Source of the DNA: CAVTWJ01 sp964525605
Lineage (GTDB): Bacteria > Oederibacteriota > Muellerivitia > Muellerivitales > Muellerivitaceae
Length of the DNA stretch: 64,000 nt
Direction: 5' to 3'
Assembly: GCA_964525605.1 (NCBI GenBank)
Contig: CAZGKT010000001.1
Span: 124,001 to 188,000, forward strand
Shown here: positions 9,176-18,581 of the stretch, in pieces
Layout of the letters: each line of letters starts with the position of its first letter
Position numbering within the stretch: the first letter of the stretch is position 1
Notes under the pieces: generated by a model
Databases searched by the model: none
Told to the model about the DNA's origin: nothing
Seen by the model: the letters and a program-made list of their open reading frames with translations, nothing else
Translations under genes and position numbers: made by a program

Positions 9176-10150
9176 CTAGAAATCCCGTTCCAACAGAAAA
9201 TCAGCGAAACGAAGAAGTTCCGCCTTGTCGCCCCTTCCATTCAAACTCACGAGAGCCGACTTTGCTTCAGCCGCAAATTGACGGGCAACACCCACGGAGT
9301 AGGCGATGGCATCATATTTTTTAAGGAGTTTCGTTAAAAAAGCTAGGTCGGCCGAGGTTTTCACCTTTTTCAGGATACCGGCCTTCAAGCGCTGTTTTTC
9401 AATCGAGGTCGCCCGGGCCATGCAATGTAAAACAGGTAATGTTAATTTCCCTTCCCTTAAATCGCTCATGACAGGTTTTCCGACTCGGGAAGCTTTACCA
9501 ACAAAATCTAATGTGTCGTCAATAATTTGAAAAGCCATACCTACTCCCAGGCCAAAGCGGTAAAGATTGTCCACCGTTTCCTGTTCCGCACCCAAAAGCA
9601 TAGCGGAAGTTTGACAACTGGCCGCCAGGAGGCAGGCGGTTTTTTCTCGGACGACCTGGAAATACTGCTCCTGCGTGAGCCCCACATTGAACCGATGAAA
9701 CGTCTCTGAAATCTCACCTCGACAGATTGTGTTGGTCGTATCGGCCAAGGTGCCCAGGACGTTTTTGGGAAGGTGTTTTGCCATTAAGTAGAAGGAGGAG
9801 GCAAAAACATAATCTCCCATCAAAACGGAAATCTCGTTTCCCCACTTGAAGTTGAGGGTCTTTTGTTTGCGTCGGACAGCTGAATTGTCAATGATGTCAT
9901 CGTGTACAAGAGTGGCCACATGTATCATTTCAAGGGCGGCCCCCAGAACCAAAGTTTCTTCACTGACGCGACCACAATAACGGGCGGAGAGAATGGCCAA
10001 AGCAGGCCGAGCCCTTTTTCCAGCTGTTTGCGCTAAATAATCAACCATTTGCTGAATGAAAATATTATCCGTTTTGAGCGATTGGGCTATGACTTGTTCG
10101 ACTCGATCCAGGTCTTTTTGGATGGGATGGGTTAATTGCTTAAGGTCCAC
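9176..10150 (-). CDS. Polyprenyl (octaprenyl/heptaprenyl) diphosphate synthase
   Basis: Trans-isoprenyl diphosphate synthase, 324 residues, which condenses IPP units to make the side chain of a respiratory quinone. The first Asp-rich motif is LVHDDIIDNS (about residues 82-91) and the second is IIDDTLDF (about 210-217). A full-length alpha-helical fold is implied by length. The GTG start has only a weak GAGAG upstream. Directly upstream of nuoA, which suits quinone supply to complex I. Chain length cannot be read from the sequence. Confidence 0.9.
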   Translation of the reverse strand: MDLKQLTHPIQKDLDRVEQVIAQSLKTDNIFIQQMVDYLAQTAGKRARPALAILSARYCGRVSEETLVLGAALEMIHVATLVHDDIIDNSAVRRKQKTLNFKWGNEISVLMGDYVFASSFYLMAKHLPKNVLGTLADTTNTICRGEISETFHRFNVGLTQEQYFQVVREKTACLLAASCQTSAMLLGAEQETVDNLYRFGLGVGMAFQIIDDTLDFVGKASRVGKPVMSDLREGKLTLPVLHCMARATSIEKQRLKAGILKKVKTSADLAFLTKLLKKYDAIAYSVGVARQFAAEAKSALVSLNGRGDKAELLRFADFLLERDF

Positions 10151-10263
10151 AGACTCTCGCTTGACAAAAATAAACCGCCGACCTGACGAAAGGATATTAT
10201 TTGGCCGAGTCGCATTTCAACACTACATTTAAAATTGTAAAGAGAAAAGGGGCGGAACAGGCA

Positions 10264-10920
10264 TCACTCCCCGAACTGTTCTTTCATTTCAAGGAATTTA
10301 ATAAACTGTTCCAAACTTGCCAAGCTGGTTACCAGAATGGCTTCTCCGCTGAGACTGACAACCCTGGCCTTTTGAAGCCGATCAACTACTTCCTGGGTTT
10401 TCGCCAGTTCCAGTCCGCACATTTTACTTAATTCGCTAACGGAAAAATTGATATCCATCGTAATTCCGCCGGGCCCCTCCACACCATGTTTATGGACCTC
10501 CAGAAGAATGGTGTTACATACCAAACGGTTGGCATCTTTAATCATTAAGTTTGCGATTTGTTTATTGGCTTCACGGATTCTAGTCGTCAGATTCTTTAGT
10601 ATTTTCTTGACGATTTTGGGATTAGTTTGCATATGCATCTCGAATACTTCTTCATCGAGAGCGATCAAACGGGATGCTTGCAAAGAAATTGCGTTGGCCG
10701 ATCGAACATCTTTATCGATAACGGCCATTTCACCAAAAAATTCTCCCGGGCCCAGAATAACAAGGGTCTTTTCCACCCCATCTTTAAGTTGTTTTGTGAT
10801 TTTTACTTGGCCTGTTTGAATAATGAACATTTCATTACCGACATCGCCCTCGCGGAAAATGATATCTCCGGGATTGTAGGACCTACCGCATCGCTCGAAA
10901 ATTTCTTGTTCAGAGCTCAT
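10264..10920 (-). CDS. Crp/Fnr-family transcriptional regulator
   Basis: Two-domain regulator, 218 residues: an N-terminal cyclic-nucleotide-binding barrel (about 10-125) and a C-terminal winged helix (about 150-215). The phosphate-binding cassette looks intact (FFGEMAVIDKDVRSANA, with the G-E and R-S pairs), so it may bind a cyclic nucleotide. There is no N-terminal Cys cluster, so it is not an Fnr-type Fe-S oxygen sensor. The gene lies upstream of the polyprenyl synthase and nuo genes and has its own consensus promoter at 10957-10984. Target genes are unknown. The 262 bases upstream hold that promoter and nothing else I can identify. Confidence 0.88.
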   Translation of the reverse strand: MSSEQEIFERCGRSYNPGDIIFREGDVGNEMFIIQTGQVKITKQLKDGVEKTLVILGPGEFFGEMAVIDKDVRSANAISLQASRLIALDEEVFEMHMQTNPKIVKKILKNLTTRIREANKQIANLMIKDANRLVCNTILLEVHKHGVEGPGGITMDINFSVSELSKMCGLELAKTQEVVDRLQKARVVSLSGEAILVTSLASLEQFIKFLEMKEQFGE

Positions 10921-10956
10921 GTTATCCGCCTTTTCTTTGCCGGCTAAAACGTTGGG

Positions 10957-10984
10957 ATTTTAACAAACGAAACCACACTGTCAA
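10957..10984 (-). promoter_or_regulatory. Sigma70-type promoter for the Crp/Fnr gene
   Basis: On the minus strand a perfect -35 TTGACA is followed after 16 bases by TAAAAT (5 of 6 matches to TATAAT). It lies about 37 bases before the start codon at 10920. It may also feed the downstream polyprenyl synthase and nuo genes, since no strong terminator is seen between them. Confidence 0.7.
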
Positions 10985-11182
10985 GGGAAGGGCCCAAGGC
11001 TTGTGTCTATCTATACTAATGCATGCTTGAGGAAGAAGGTACTATCAGGTCGAATTTCTTCATTTCATCCTACAAAAAGATAAAAACTAGTTGTACCTTA
11101 GGAAAGTGGGGGGGTGGGACTTAAAAAGAACCCGACTCATCAACATTTGAAGGAGCCCACAGAATGAAAAAGGCGGTAATAT

Positions 11183-12157
11183 TTAGAAATAAAAATCGAG
11201 GGCAAAATGGTGGTTGGCTCCTAATATGCCCTGATTTGTCCAGGCATAATCCAGACCCACGTAATTTTTGAATGCCGGAATTTTGACCCCGGCCCCTAAA
11301 AACATTCCTGCTAACCCGCCAATTCCCAATTGATTTTGATCCAGGCTTCCCTGGAACTCATATCCAAAACGCCCCACTAAAGTATCCTGATACCAATACT
11401 CCCCGCCTAAGTTAAGCATTATGGCGTTATCGTTTGGAATATTCATATCAAAGGCGGTTGTAAAATTATCGTCAAAAAGCCTATAAGCCAACCCCACTTT
11501 GAAATTGAGAGGTAGCGGATCCGAAACCTGATCGAATTTCATTCCCGGGCCAAGGTTTTGAATATCCATCCCAGCGGTCAAATGTGGAATTGGAGTTCGA
11601 TAAAGGACCCCGATGTCAAAAGCGATATCGGAAGAGTTGCTGACGGAGGCCAAACTCTTAGAAATATATTTCACCACCAGACCCATATCAAAATAATAAC
11701 TAAGCCGATAAGCGCCAGCTAAATCCACATCAAAGTAATTTTCACCTACCGTCCCGCCCGTAAGGTTTCCATTGCTGTCGGTGGCTGGATCGGTTCCGGT
11801 CCCAAGGATTTTTGCAGCGGCACCGATTGCGGCATCATTTCCTAATTTAGTTCCCAAGGCAAAGTAGCTGTATTGTACGGTTTCAATAAATAGGTCGTAT
11901 TGGGCAGTAAAATGGGTTCCACCGAGTTGCACAAGGCCCGCAGGATTCCAATAAATGGCATTAGCATCGTTGGCAACAGCAACAAAGGCTTCCCCCATGG
12001 CAATGGCCCTAGGCCCAACAGGAATCTTCAATTCGACCGCTCCCGTACTTCCGGGGCCACTTTGGGCAAAGAGCGGATTCCAAAAGGACGGAATGATAAA
12101 CAGCGAGGAAATAAAGAAAAGGCGGACGGTGATTTTCAAGAAATTTTGCTCCTTCAT
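11183..12157 (-). CDS. PorV/PorQ-family outer-membrane protein
   Basis: Outer-membrane beta-barrel of the PorV/PorQ (UPF0164-like) family, 324 residues from the ATG at 12157. A signal peptide (about residues 1-31, ending near FWNPLFAQ) is followed by the family signature GPRAIAMGEAFVAVANDANAIYWNPAGL in two short stretches, then alternating barrel strands ending with an aromatic residue (LDFYF). A TTG start 39 bases upstream overlapping the uvrA stop is possible but would bury the signal peptide; the ribosome site of either start is weak. It follows uvrA by 35 bases. The family includes shuttles of type IX secretion and also unrelated barrels, so the exact role is open. Confidence 0.82.
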   Translation of the reverse strand: MKEQNFLKITVRLFFISSLFIIPSFWNPLFAQSGPGSTGAVELKIPVGPRAIAMGEAFVAVANDANAIYWNPAGLVQLGGTHFTAQYDLFIETVQYSYFALGTKLGNDAAIGAAAKILGTGTDPATDSNGNLTGGTVGENYFDVDLAGAYRLSYYFDMGLVVKYISKSLASVSNSSDIAFDIGVLYRTPIPHLTAGMDIQNLGPGMKFDQVSDPLPLNFKVGLAYRLFDDNFTTAFDMNIPNDNAIMLNLGGEYWYQDTLVGRFGYEFQGSLDQNQLGIGGLAGMFLGAGVKIPAFKNYVGLDYAWTNQGILGANHHFALDFYF

Positions 12158-12192
12158 TTGAATAAAATTATATCCTTTTACGGAAATACCCG

Positions 12193-15072
12193 TCAATGTG
12201 GAATTCCCCGAGCCGCAACGACCTTTCCGCTATTTCGGAGCCGTTTTTCGTCCTTTCGGATCTTTTCAGCCAGGTACTGACCAGTATGAGACTGTGAATG
12301 ATTCATGACGTCCTGAACGGTACCCGAGACCAGCACCTCCCCGCCTTCGTCGCCACCTTCAGGCCCCAAATCAATAATATGATCTGCGGTCTTTATCACA
12401 TCCAAATTATGTTCAATCACAACGATGGTGTTACCAGCTTCAACCAGCTTTTTCAAAACTTTAATCAGGTGGTCGACATCAGCAAAATGAAGGCCAGTCG
12501 TTGGTTCGTCCAGGATATACAGGGTACGCCCAGTGGCCCTTTTCCCGAGTTCAGTTGATAATTTTACTCTTTGAGCTTCCCCGCCAGAGAGGGTGGTTGC
12601 GGGTTGTCCCAGGTGGATGTACCCCAAACCGACATCTCGGAGGGTTTCTAATATTTTTCTGATTTTCGGAATGGCGGCAAAGAATTCAAGGGCTTCCAGA
12701 ATGCTCATTTGAAGAACTTCGGCAATATTTTTACCCTTGTATTGGATTTCCAAGGTTTCACGATTGTATCGCTTGCCCTTGCAGATTTCGCACGGAACAT
12801 ACACATCTGGAAGAAAATGCATTTCGATTTTTAAAACGCCATCTCCCTCACAAGCCTCGCATCTCCCCCCTTTTACGTTGAAACTGAATCTCCCTTCTTT
12901 ATAACCACGGGCTCTTGACTCCGACAAGTGAGCGAAAAGATCTCTGACTTGAGTAAAAAGCCCTGTATACGTGGCTGGATTCGACCTAGGGGTACGGCCA
13001 ATGGGGGATTGATCGATTTCAATAACCTTGTCCACATGTTCTACACCCTCCAGGGAATCATATCCCTCAGGTTTTTTTCGCAGTCCGTATAACCGATGCA
13101 TAAGGGCGGGATAAAGGGTTTCCATCACGAGTGTGCTTTTCCCAGACCCAGAAACACCCGTAACGGCGAGAAAAACTCCCAGAGGAAACCGTACAGTGAG
13201 ATTTTTCAGGTTGTTTTTTATTGCGCCTTTTAAAATCAAATGTTTATCAGGTTCCACCCGAGGGTTGAAATTAGGTCTGATTGATTGGCGCCCAGAAAGG
13301 TAGGCACCGGTAAGCGATTTGGAACTTTCCAAGATTTGCTGGAGACCTCCCACAGCCACGACTTCCCCGCCTTCCACTCCAGCTCCAACACCCATGTCAA
13401 TGATATAGTCGGCCGCTTCAATCGTGTCCTCATCGTGTTCCACGACAATAACCGAGTTTCCGATATCTCTTAAATGAGTCAAAGTCTCAAGAAGCCGGAT
13501 ATTATCCCGTTGATGCAAACCAATGGAAGGTTCATCCAAAATATAAAGAACCCCCACCAAAGCGCTCCCGATCTGCGTCGCCAAATGGATTCTTTGAGCT
13601 TCTCCCCCGGAAAGCGAGGCGGTCATCCGATCGAGTGTGAGATAGTCCAATCCAACGTTTTTTAGGAATCCAAGTCTTGATCCAATTTCTTTTAATATTT
13701 GGCCAGCGATAGCCTTTTCCCTTACATCCAAGGACAGGGAATCGAAGAACGCAAGGCATTGGCGCACTGATAGCCTAGTTAAATCAACAATATTTCTGTC
13801 ACGAACGGTCATAGCCAGGCTTTCTGGTTTTAATCGAGTCCCTTTACAAGCCCGGCATGGTTTGCTGACAAGGTATTTTTCTATTTCTTCGCGGATGGAT
13901 TCAGAATCGGTTTCGTGATAGCGACGTTCCAAATTGGGAATAACGCCTTCAAAAGGGCCCGAAAACTTTTGTCGGTAGGTTCCTTTCAAAATTTTAAACT
14001 CAATTTCCTCTTCGCAACCGTAAAGAATAGCTTTCTTAACCTGATCAGAGAGTTTCTTAAATGGAACGTGAAGGGACGCCTTAAAATGAAGGCAAACGCC
14101 CTCCAGGAGGTTTTGATAATAGAGTGTTTTTGGAGAACTGAAGGGTTCTACGGCCCCCTGAGCAATCGATAATTCCGTATCCAAAACCAAATCCTCGTCG
14201 GCTTCCATCTTATATCCCATTCCGGTGCAGGCCGGGCAGGCCCCATGGGGATTATTGAACGAGAAGTTGCGCGGAGCGGGTTCTTCCACGCTTACACCAC
14301 AATGAACACAAGCAAATCGTTCTGAGAATAAATGTTCTTTTTCTTCCTTTCCCGTGCCCTCTAGTATTTTGACGACCCCCTCCCCAAGCTTGAGGGCAGT
14401 TTCCAATGAATCCGCCAGTCTTTTTTTGATTTCTCTTTTTAACACCAGTCTGTCAACAACCACCTCAATATCGTGCTTTTTATTTTTTTCGAGAGGTATG
14501 TCATCTTCCAAATCCCGGATGACGCCATCAACCCGAATTCGGACAAATCCATCTTTCCGAACCTGATCGAATATTTTCTTATATTCACCTTTCCGGCTGG
14601 ATATCAGGGGAGCCAACAAATGCAATTTAACGCCAGGCTTGAAGGTTAAAACTTGATCAACAATTTGTTGGACAGTTTGTCGACTGATGGGCCTTCCGCA
14701 TTCTGGGCAATGGGGTATACCCACGCGAGCGAAAAGTAATCTGAAGTAATCATAAATTTCGGTGGTTGTAGCTACCGTGGAACGTGGATTTTTACTACCC
14801 GCTTTCTGTTGAATGGCAACGGCAGGTGATAGCCCCTCAATCATGTCAACATCCGGCTTTTCCATTAGGCCCAGAAATTGTCTCGCGTAGGAAGACAATG
14901 ATTCCACGTAACGTCGTTGACCTTCCGCAAAAAGAGTATCAAAAGCCAAAGAGGATTTGCCTGAACCAGATACACCCGTAAGAACCACCAACCGATCCCT
15001 AGGCATTTCGACGTTTATATTTTTGAGATTATGTTCTCGGGCCCCACGAACCCGAATGGTGTCGCGTTTCAT
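12193..15072 (-). CDS. uvrA: Excinuclease ABC subunit A
   Basis: DNA-damage recognition ATPase of nucleotide excision repair, 959 residues, the usual length. Two ABC modules are visible: Walker A GVSGSGKSS near residue 33 and GVSGSGKST in the second half, two LSGGEAQR signatures, and zinc-finger cysteines (CPECG; CEACEGDG with CEICKGKRYN). The conserved IGRTPRSNPATYTG stretch is present. The ATG has an AAGGT site. A plausible promoter lies at 15121-15149; I see no SOS box. Confidence 0.98.
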   Translation of the reverse strand: MKRDTIRVRGAREHNLKNINVEMPRDRLVVLTGVSGSGKSSLAFDTLFAEGQRRYVESLSSYARQFLGLMEKPDVDMIEGLSPAVAIQQKAGSKNPRSTVATTTEIYDYFRLLFARVGIPHCPECGRPISRQTVQQIVDQVLTFKPGVKLHLLAPLISSRKGEYKKIFDQVRKDGFVRIRVDGVIRDLEDDIPLEKNKKHDIEVVVDRLVLKREIKKRLADSLETALKLGEGVVKILEGTGKEEKEHLFSERFACVHCGVSVEEPAPRNFSFNNPHGACPACTGMGYKMEADEDLVLDTELSIAQGAVEPFSSPKTLYYQNLLEGVCLHFKASLHVPFKKLSDQVKKAILYGCEEEIEFKILKGTYRQKFSGPFEGVIPNLERRYHETDSESIREEIEKYLVSKPCRACKGTRLKPESLAMTVRDRNIVDLTRLSVRQCLAFFDSLSLDVREKAIAGQILKEIGSRLGFLKNVGLDYLTLDRMTASLSGGEAQRIHLATQIGSALVGVLYILDEPSIGLHQRDNIRLLETLTHLRDIGNSVIVVEHDEDTIEAADYIIDMGVGAGVEGGEVVAVGGLQQILESSKSLTGAYLSGRQSIRPNFNPRVEPDKHLILKGAIKNNLKNLTVRFPLGVFLAVTGVSGSGKSTLVMETLYPALMHRLYGLRKKPEGYDSLEGVEHVDKVIEIDQSPIGRTPRSNPATYTGLFTQVRDLFAHLSESRARGYKEGRFSFNVKGGRCEACEGDGVLKIEMHFLPDVYVPCEICKGKRYNRETLEIQYKGKNIAEVLQMSILEALEFFAAIPKIRKILETLRDVGLGYIHLGQPATTLSGGEAQRVKLSTELGKRATGRTLYILDEPTTGLHFADVDHLIKVLKKLVEAGNTIVVIEHNLDVIKTADHIIDLGPEGGDEGGEVLVSGTVQDVMNHSQSHTGQYLAEKIRKDEKRLRNSGKVVAARGIPH

Positions 15073-15120
15073 ATTTTTACCTTAAAAGGAATGGCCCTGG
15101 ACAATGCGGGGCAAAAGGAA

Positions 15121-15149
15121 ACTATCCGACTTGACTGATTCTTTTTCAA
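15121..15149 (-). promoter_or_regulatory. Candidate promoter for uvrA
   Basis: On the minus strand TTGAAA is followed after 17 bases by GATAGT, about 50 bases before the uvrA start. The match is moderate (5 of 6 and 4 of 6), so this is a candidate only. Confidence 0.45.
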
Positions 15150-15166
15150 GCGCTTTGATAAAAGGA

Positions 15167-17287
15167 TTATTGAAATTGAGTGGCGGCCCCGGTCAAGCCC
15201 TGATTTCGAACCCCATTGATCTGTTGAAGTTGTGTGTTTGAAACAGTTAACGGACGCCCGGGGAAAGCTTTCAAATTAAGGGTAAACATGAGTTGTTCCC
15301 CATTTGTGGGATCGTCGGTATAGGTGATTTGGGCCTCCCAATCGTGGAGATCTCGGTAAAGACTGATACTCCGTGCCTCAAGTTTAGCATTAGTGACATC
15401 ATAACTTTCAATCATGGCCATTCGGTAATTCGTAAAAAAGGCAAAATCAACTTCGCCCGCCATATCAAAGGTGGGAGGCACCCCCATGCTAATAAATCCC
15501 GTGTTAGAAACGTTAGGGTCCACAAAATTACCCGATAACCGGAAGCGCCACATGTCGTTTTTACTTTTTAAATCAAGGACAGAGTTAACGTCTTTTAGAG
15601 CATTTGCGTTGACGGAATAATCAAAAATAGCCAGGTAATCATAAAAGGTTGATGGGGTCAGATAAAATTCTTGTCGCAGGTAAGACAATCGAGCTGATTC
15701 GGCGATGACCTGGGCATTCATGTCATAGGACGTGCTTGTTCGAGCCCGAAAGTAGGTACCCGCATCAAATTCGAGTGACCCACTCAGAAGATTCGACGTA
15801 ATCCCATGAGGGGAATCGGTGGCTTGTAAGTTATTCAGTTTTTGGGCATAGGTATAAGCAAGGGACGTGTTGAAAAAGTCTGTCCATCGGCCGCTCCAGG
15901 TATTATTCACATTTATACTGTGTGTTTCCCCCTTGTTGGTGCCGTTTATATCCAACACATCCTGAAAATTTTCATCAATGGCCGCCCGTGTATAAAGGGT
16001 TTGCGATGAAAACAAAAGCAGACTTTGGCTTAGTCCAAATTCACCGGTTAAATGGTTCACATAATAACTATCCAATGCGGTCCAGGTGTGATCACCATTT
16101 AGCGTGAGGTCCCATTTCAGCCAATTTTTTCCGATGAGCCTTTGGGGGAACAAACTAAATCCAATTTGAGGAAGATTCTGAAGGGTTCTTTGGAAATTCG
16201 TTTCGTTAGGGTCATTGGAGTCACCGAAATTAGGGCTTTCTTGCCGTCTCAAAAGAAAACTAAGCGTGTACTGGGTTTTAGTCAGCGTGGTTGAAAGATC
16301 ATATTCGCGATAAGTGGAAACTAAGGATGGATCCCTTCGGGCGGCAGAATAGTCCTGGCTAAAAAAACCATCGCCGGGAATATCCGCTTCCAGCCTCCCT
16401 TGGATACTGGACGAAAAGGCCCATAGTCCCCTGGCCCTAGATTCCCATCTAAATCGTTTAGTATCTCCCTCTTCAATTCCATATCCATAGAGGGAAAGTA
16501 CTGAATAATCATTTAGGGCGATTTCATGCCGTAATCCTAATCCCAGCCCTTTTTTTGAAAAATAATCCGTATAAAGGGCTCCATAGCTTTTCGGGTTTAG
16601 AAGATAGCTATTCGTTAGAAGGCCATAATTCCCAAGGTAATCGGATTGGCCCACCGAAAGAGAAAATGGCGTGGAGAGATTGTGAATCGATTGAACAAAA
16701 AACGGAAAATAAAAGACGGGAACTTTCCCAATATAAAGAACCACATTTTCAGCAACGAGATAATTTCCTGAGTAAATAATGATCTTGTCGGCTTGTAAAT
16801 GAAAGTGACGGTAATCCGGCTCGTAATCACATGTTGTGCTAATTGCCTCCTTAATAATTACTTTTTGAGCTTCAATGTCTATCTCACTCCCAAAACATAT
16901 CCAAGGAGGAGACGTCGTCCGTATATTGAAGGCTTTGCCTTTCTGGGTTTTCAGATTGTAGGTCAGGCTTTGTGCTTCTATTTCTTCGCTTTCGTTTTGC
17001 CAAACAACATGTCCTTCAGCGTGGACATCCTGGGCTGTCACGTCATAACGAATTTTATCTGCGTAGAGGTGAACTGTGCCCTGTTGGATATGAACATTCC
17101 CATGGGCCACTACGAGTTCTTGATCTCGAAGGTATTGAATAAAATCAGCCTGAATTCTCACATTGGCTTCAAGGTTAAAGGTAAGCTGACACTGCGCTAT
17201 AGCACTTAAACCAAATGCAAAAATAAAAAATAACCAGCCTTTAACCACACGAGTTTTTTCCTTCTGTTTCTCCGGGAAATTCCTCAC
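15167..17287 (-). CDS. lptD: LPS-assembly outer-membrane protein LptD-like
   Basis: Outer-membrane translocon that inserts lipopolysaccharide, 706 residues. Order: basic N-terminus and signal-type hydrophobic segment (about 15-33), an OstA/LptA-like beta-jellyroll (about 35-130, repeating forms such as HGNVHIQQGTVHLYADKIRYD), then a large barrel with many aromatic strands. The segment FYFPFFVQS is typical of LptD barrels. The GTG start overlaps the lptF/G stop by four bases (GTGA). No clear LptD disulfide Cys pair pattern is obvious, which fits non-proteobacterial LptD proteins. Pairing with the LptF/G permease supports the call. Confidence 0.85.
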   Translation of the reverse strand: MRNFPEKQKEKTRVVKGWLFFIFAFGLSAIAQCQLTFNLEANVRIQADFIQYLRDQELVVAHGNVHIQQGTVHLYADKIRYDVTAQDVHAEGHVVWQNESEEIEAQSLTYNLKTQKGKAFNIRTTSPPWICFGSEIDIEAQKVIIKEAISTTCDYEPDYRHFHLQADKIIIYSGNYLVAENVVLYIGKVPVFYFPFFVQSIHNLSTPFSLSVGQSDYLGNYGLLTNSYLLNPKSYGALYTDYFSKKGLGLGLRHEIALNDYSVLSLYGYGIEEGDTKRFRWESRARGLWAFSSSIQGRLEADIPGDGFFSQDYSAARRDPSLVSTYREYDLSTTLTKTQYTLSFLLRRQESPNFGDSNDPNETNFQRTLQNLPQIGFSLFPQRLIGKNWLKWDLTLNGDHTWTALDSYYVNHLTGEFGLSQSLLLFSSQTLYTRAAIDENFQDVLDINGTNKGETHSINVNNTWSGRWTDFFNTSLAYTYAQKLNNLQATDSPHGITSNLLSGSLEFDAGTYFRARTSTSYDMNAQVIAESARLSYLRQEFYLTPSTFYDYLAIFDYSVNANALKDVNSVLDLKSKNDMWRFRLSGNFVDPNVSNTGFISMGVPPTFDMAGEVDFAFFTNYRMAMIESYDVTNAKLEARSISLYRDLHDWEAQITYTDDPTNGEQLMFTLNLKAFPGRPLTVSNTQLQQINGVRNQGLTGAATQFQ

Positions 17288-18456
17288 GGGTTAACCCTAG
17301 GGTTGGAAGTTTTCTTCAGGCGATTTCGAACAAAGAAGATTATAGAAATCCTATTTTCAATCCAAAAGGTTAAAAGGATTCCCACAAGCATCAAAAAGAA
17401 ATTTGGAACCCACATCGCTAAAAAAGGTGATGAACGTCCCAGAAACCCTCCGTTATCGCCCAACATTAAAAAGCCCTCGTAAGCTGCTACCATGACGATT
17501 GCCAGTACAAATCCCAAATAAGAACCGACACGAGTCATCAGACCCAATGGGATGCCGATAAAAACAAAGGCCAAAGCGGAAAAAGGCAAGGAAAACTTTT
17601 TATTAAATTCAACTTCATCGTATCGGCTATCTAATCTCTTTCCTTTTTCCTCGGTAATTTTTCGGGCTAATTCTTTGATCTTCATATTTCGAGAGCTGTT
17701 CGCATCTAAAGGTCCAAAGGGAGTGGTTTTGGAGCTTAAATCTATGTCGCATCCAGAAAATTTTAGTTGTAACAAGTTTGATAATCCTGGTTCGATTCGA
17801 TTACCAATTTGTTGCATAATCCCTTTTTTAAGTCGGAGGATGATATGAAATTGACCGTTTTGCTCCAACCGGCCTTCCTGAGCATAGACCATGCGATAAG
17901 GTTTTTCTTTTTCATCTAGCATCTCCACGATAACGTTTTTAAGCTTTCCAGTTCCCTCGTCTTTTTGGTCAACATAAAGAATATAACCCTCAAAATCTTT
18001 TATGAATGATCTTTCCTTTACCACTATCGTGGAATGTTCGACTTTGATTTGATAATCCAATTTAAGGTAAGAATTATTTCCCCACGGGATTACGATATCC
18101 ATGAAAACAACCAGCAAAAGACTAAAGACCACTGATAAACACGCCAATGGCCAGAACAAAGTCCCCACCGTAAGCCCACTGGCTTGCAAGGCCAAAAACT
18201 CTTTATCTGCACTCAGACGTCCGTAAACGACCAAAAGCGCCGTTAAAAATCCGATCGGAATGACTAATACAAGCACACTAGGCTGGTAATAAACAAAAAG
18301 GAGAAAGCAATTCCATATGCCCGCATGGTAAAGAAAAAGATATTCGCTGATCGGAATCGAAAAATAAAGTAAGTTCAGGAATGCGAGCCATATTCCGGTT
18401 GCCAAAAAAAAAGGAGGAAAAAGGGATAAAAGACAGTAACGAAGTAAAACTGGCAT
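17284..18456 (-). CDS. LPS export permease LptF/LptG family
   Basis: Inner-membrane permease (YjgP/YjgQ family) that hands LPS to the Lpt bridge, 390 residues. Three N-terminal helices (with SADKEFLALQASGLT, the family's cytoplasmic loop, about residues 82-96), a periplasmic jellyroll (about 135-250) and three C-terminal helices (with FSLPFSALAFVFIGIPLG). The ATG has an AAGGA site. Its stop overlaps the lptD start, so the two are translated together. Only one of the usual LptF/LptG pair is seen here; which one cannot be told. Confidence 0.87.
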   Translation of the reverse strand: MPVLLRYCLLSLFPPFFLATGIWLAFLNLLYFSIPISEYLFLYHAGIWNCFLLFVYYQPSVLVLVIPIGFLTALLVVYGRLSADKEFLALQASGLTVGTLFWPLACLSVVFSLLLVVFMDIVIPWGNNSYLKLDYQIKVEHSTIVVKERSFIKDFEGYILYVDQKDEGTGKLKNVIVEMLDEKEKPYRMVYAQEGRLEQNGQFHIILRLKKGIMQQIGNRIEPGLSNLLQLKFSGCDIDLSSKTTPFGPLDANSSRNMKIKELARKITEEKGKRLDSRYDEVEFNKKFSLPFSALAFVFIGIPLGLMTRVGSYLGFVLAIVMVAAYEGFLMLGDNGGFLGRSSPFLAMWVPNFFLMLVGILLTFWIENRISIIFFVRNRLKKTSNPRVNP

Positions 18457-18581
18457 TGATCATCCTTGAAAAATTGGGGAAGAAAGGCAGTAAATGAAAT
18501 ACCCGTTTCGAATCCCTTCCTGGAGGTGAAACCCAGTCATTATAGCGGATTCAAAAACGGGCTTGGTATGACGGAAAAAGG

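Noticed and set aside
11164..11268. Short plus open frame with AAGGAG ahead of ATG.
   Set aside because: It is only 34 codons and runs into the antisense of the PorV-like gene; chance.
18539..18544. TATAAT-like box before the lptF/G gene on the minus strand.
   Set aside because: No -35 box at a suitable distance; not listed as a promoter.
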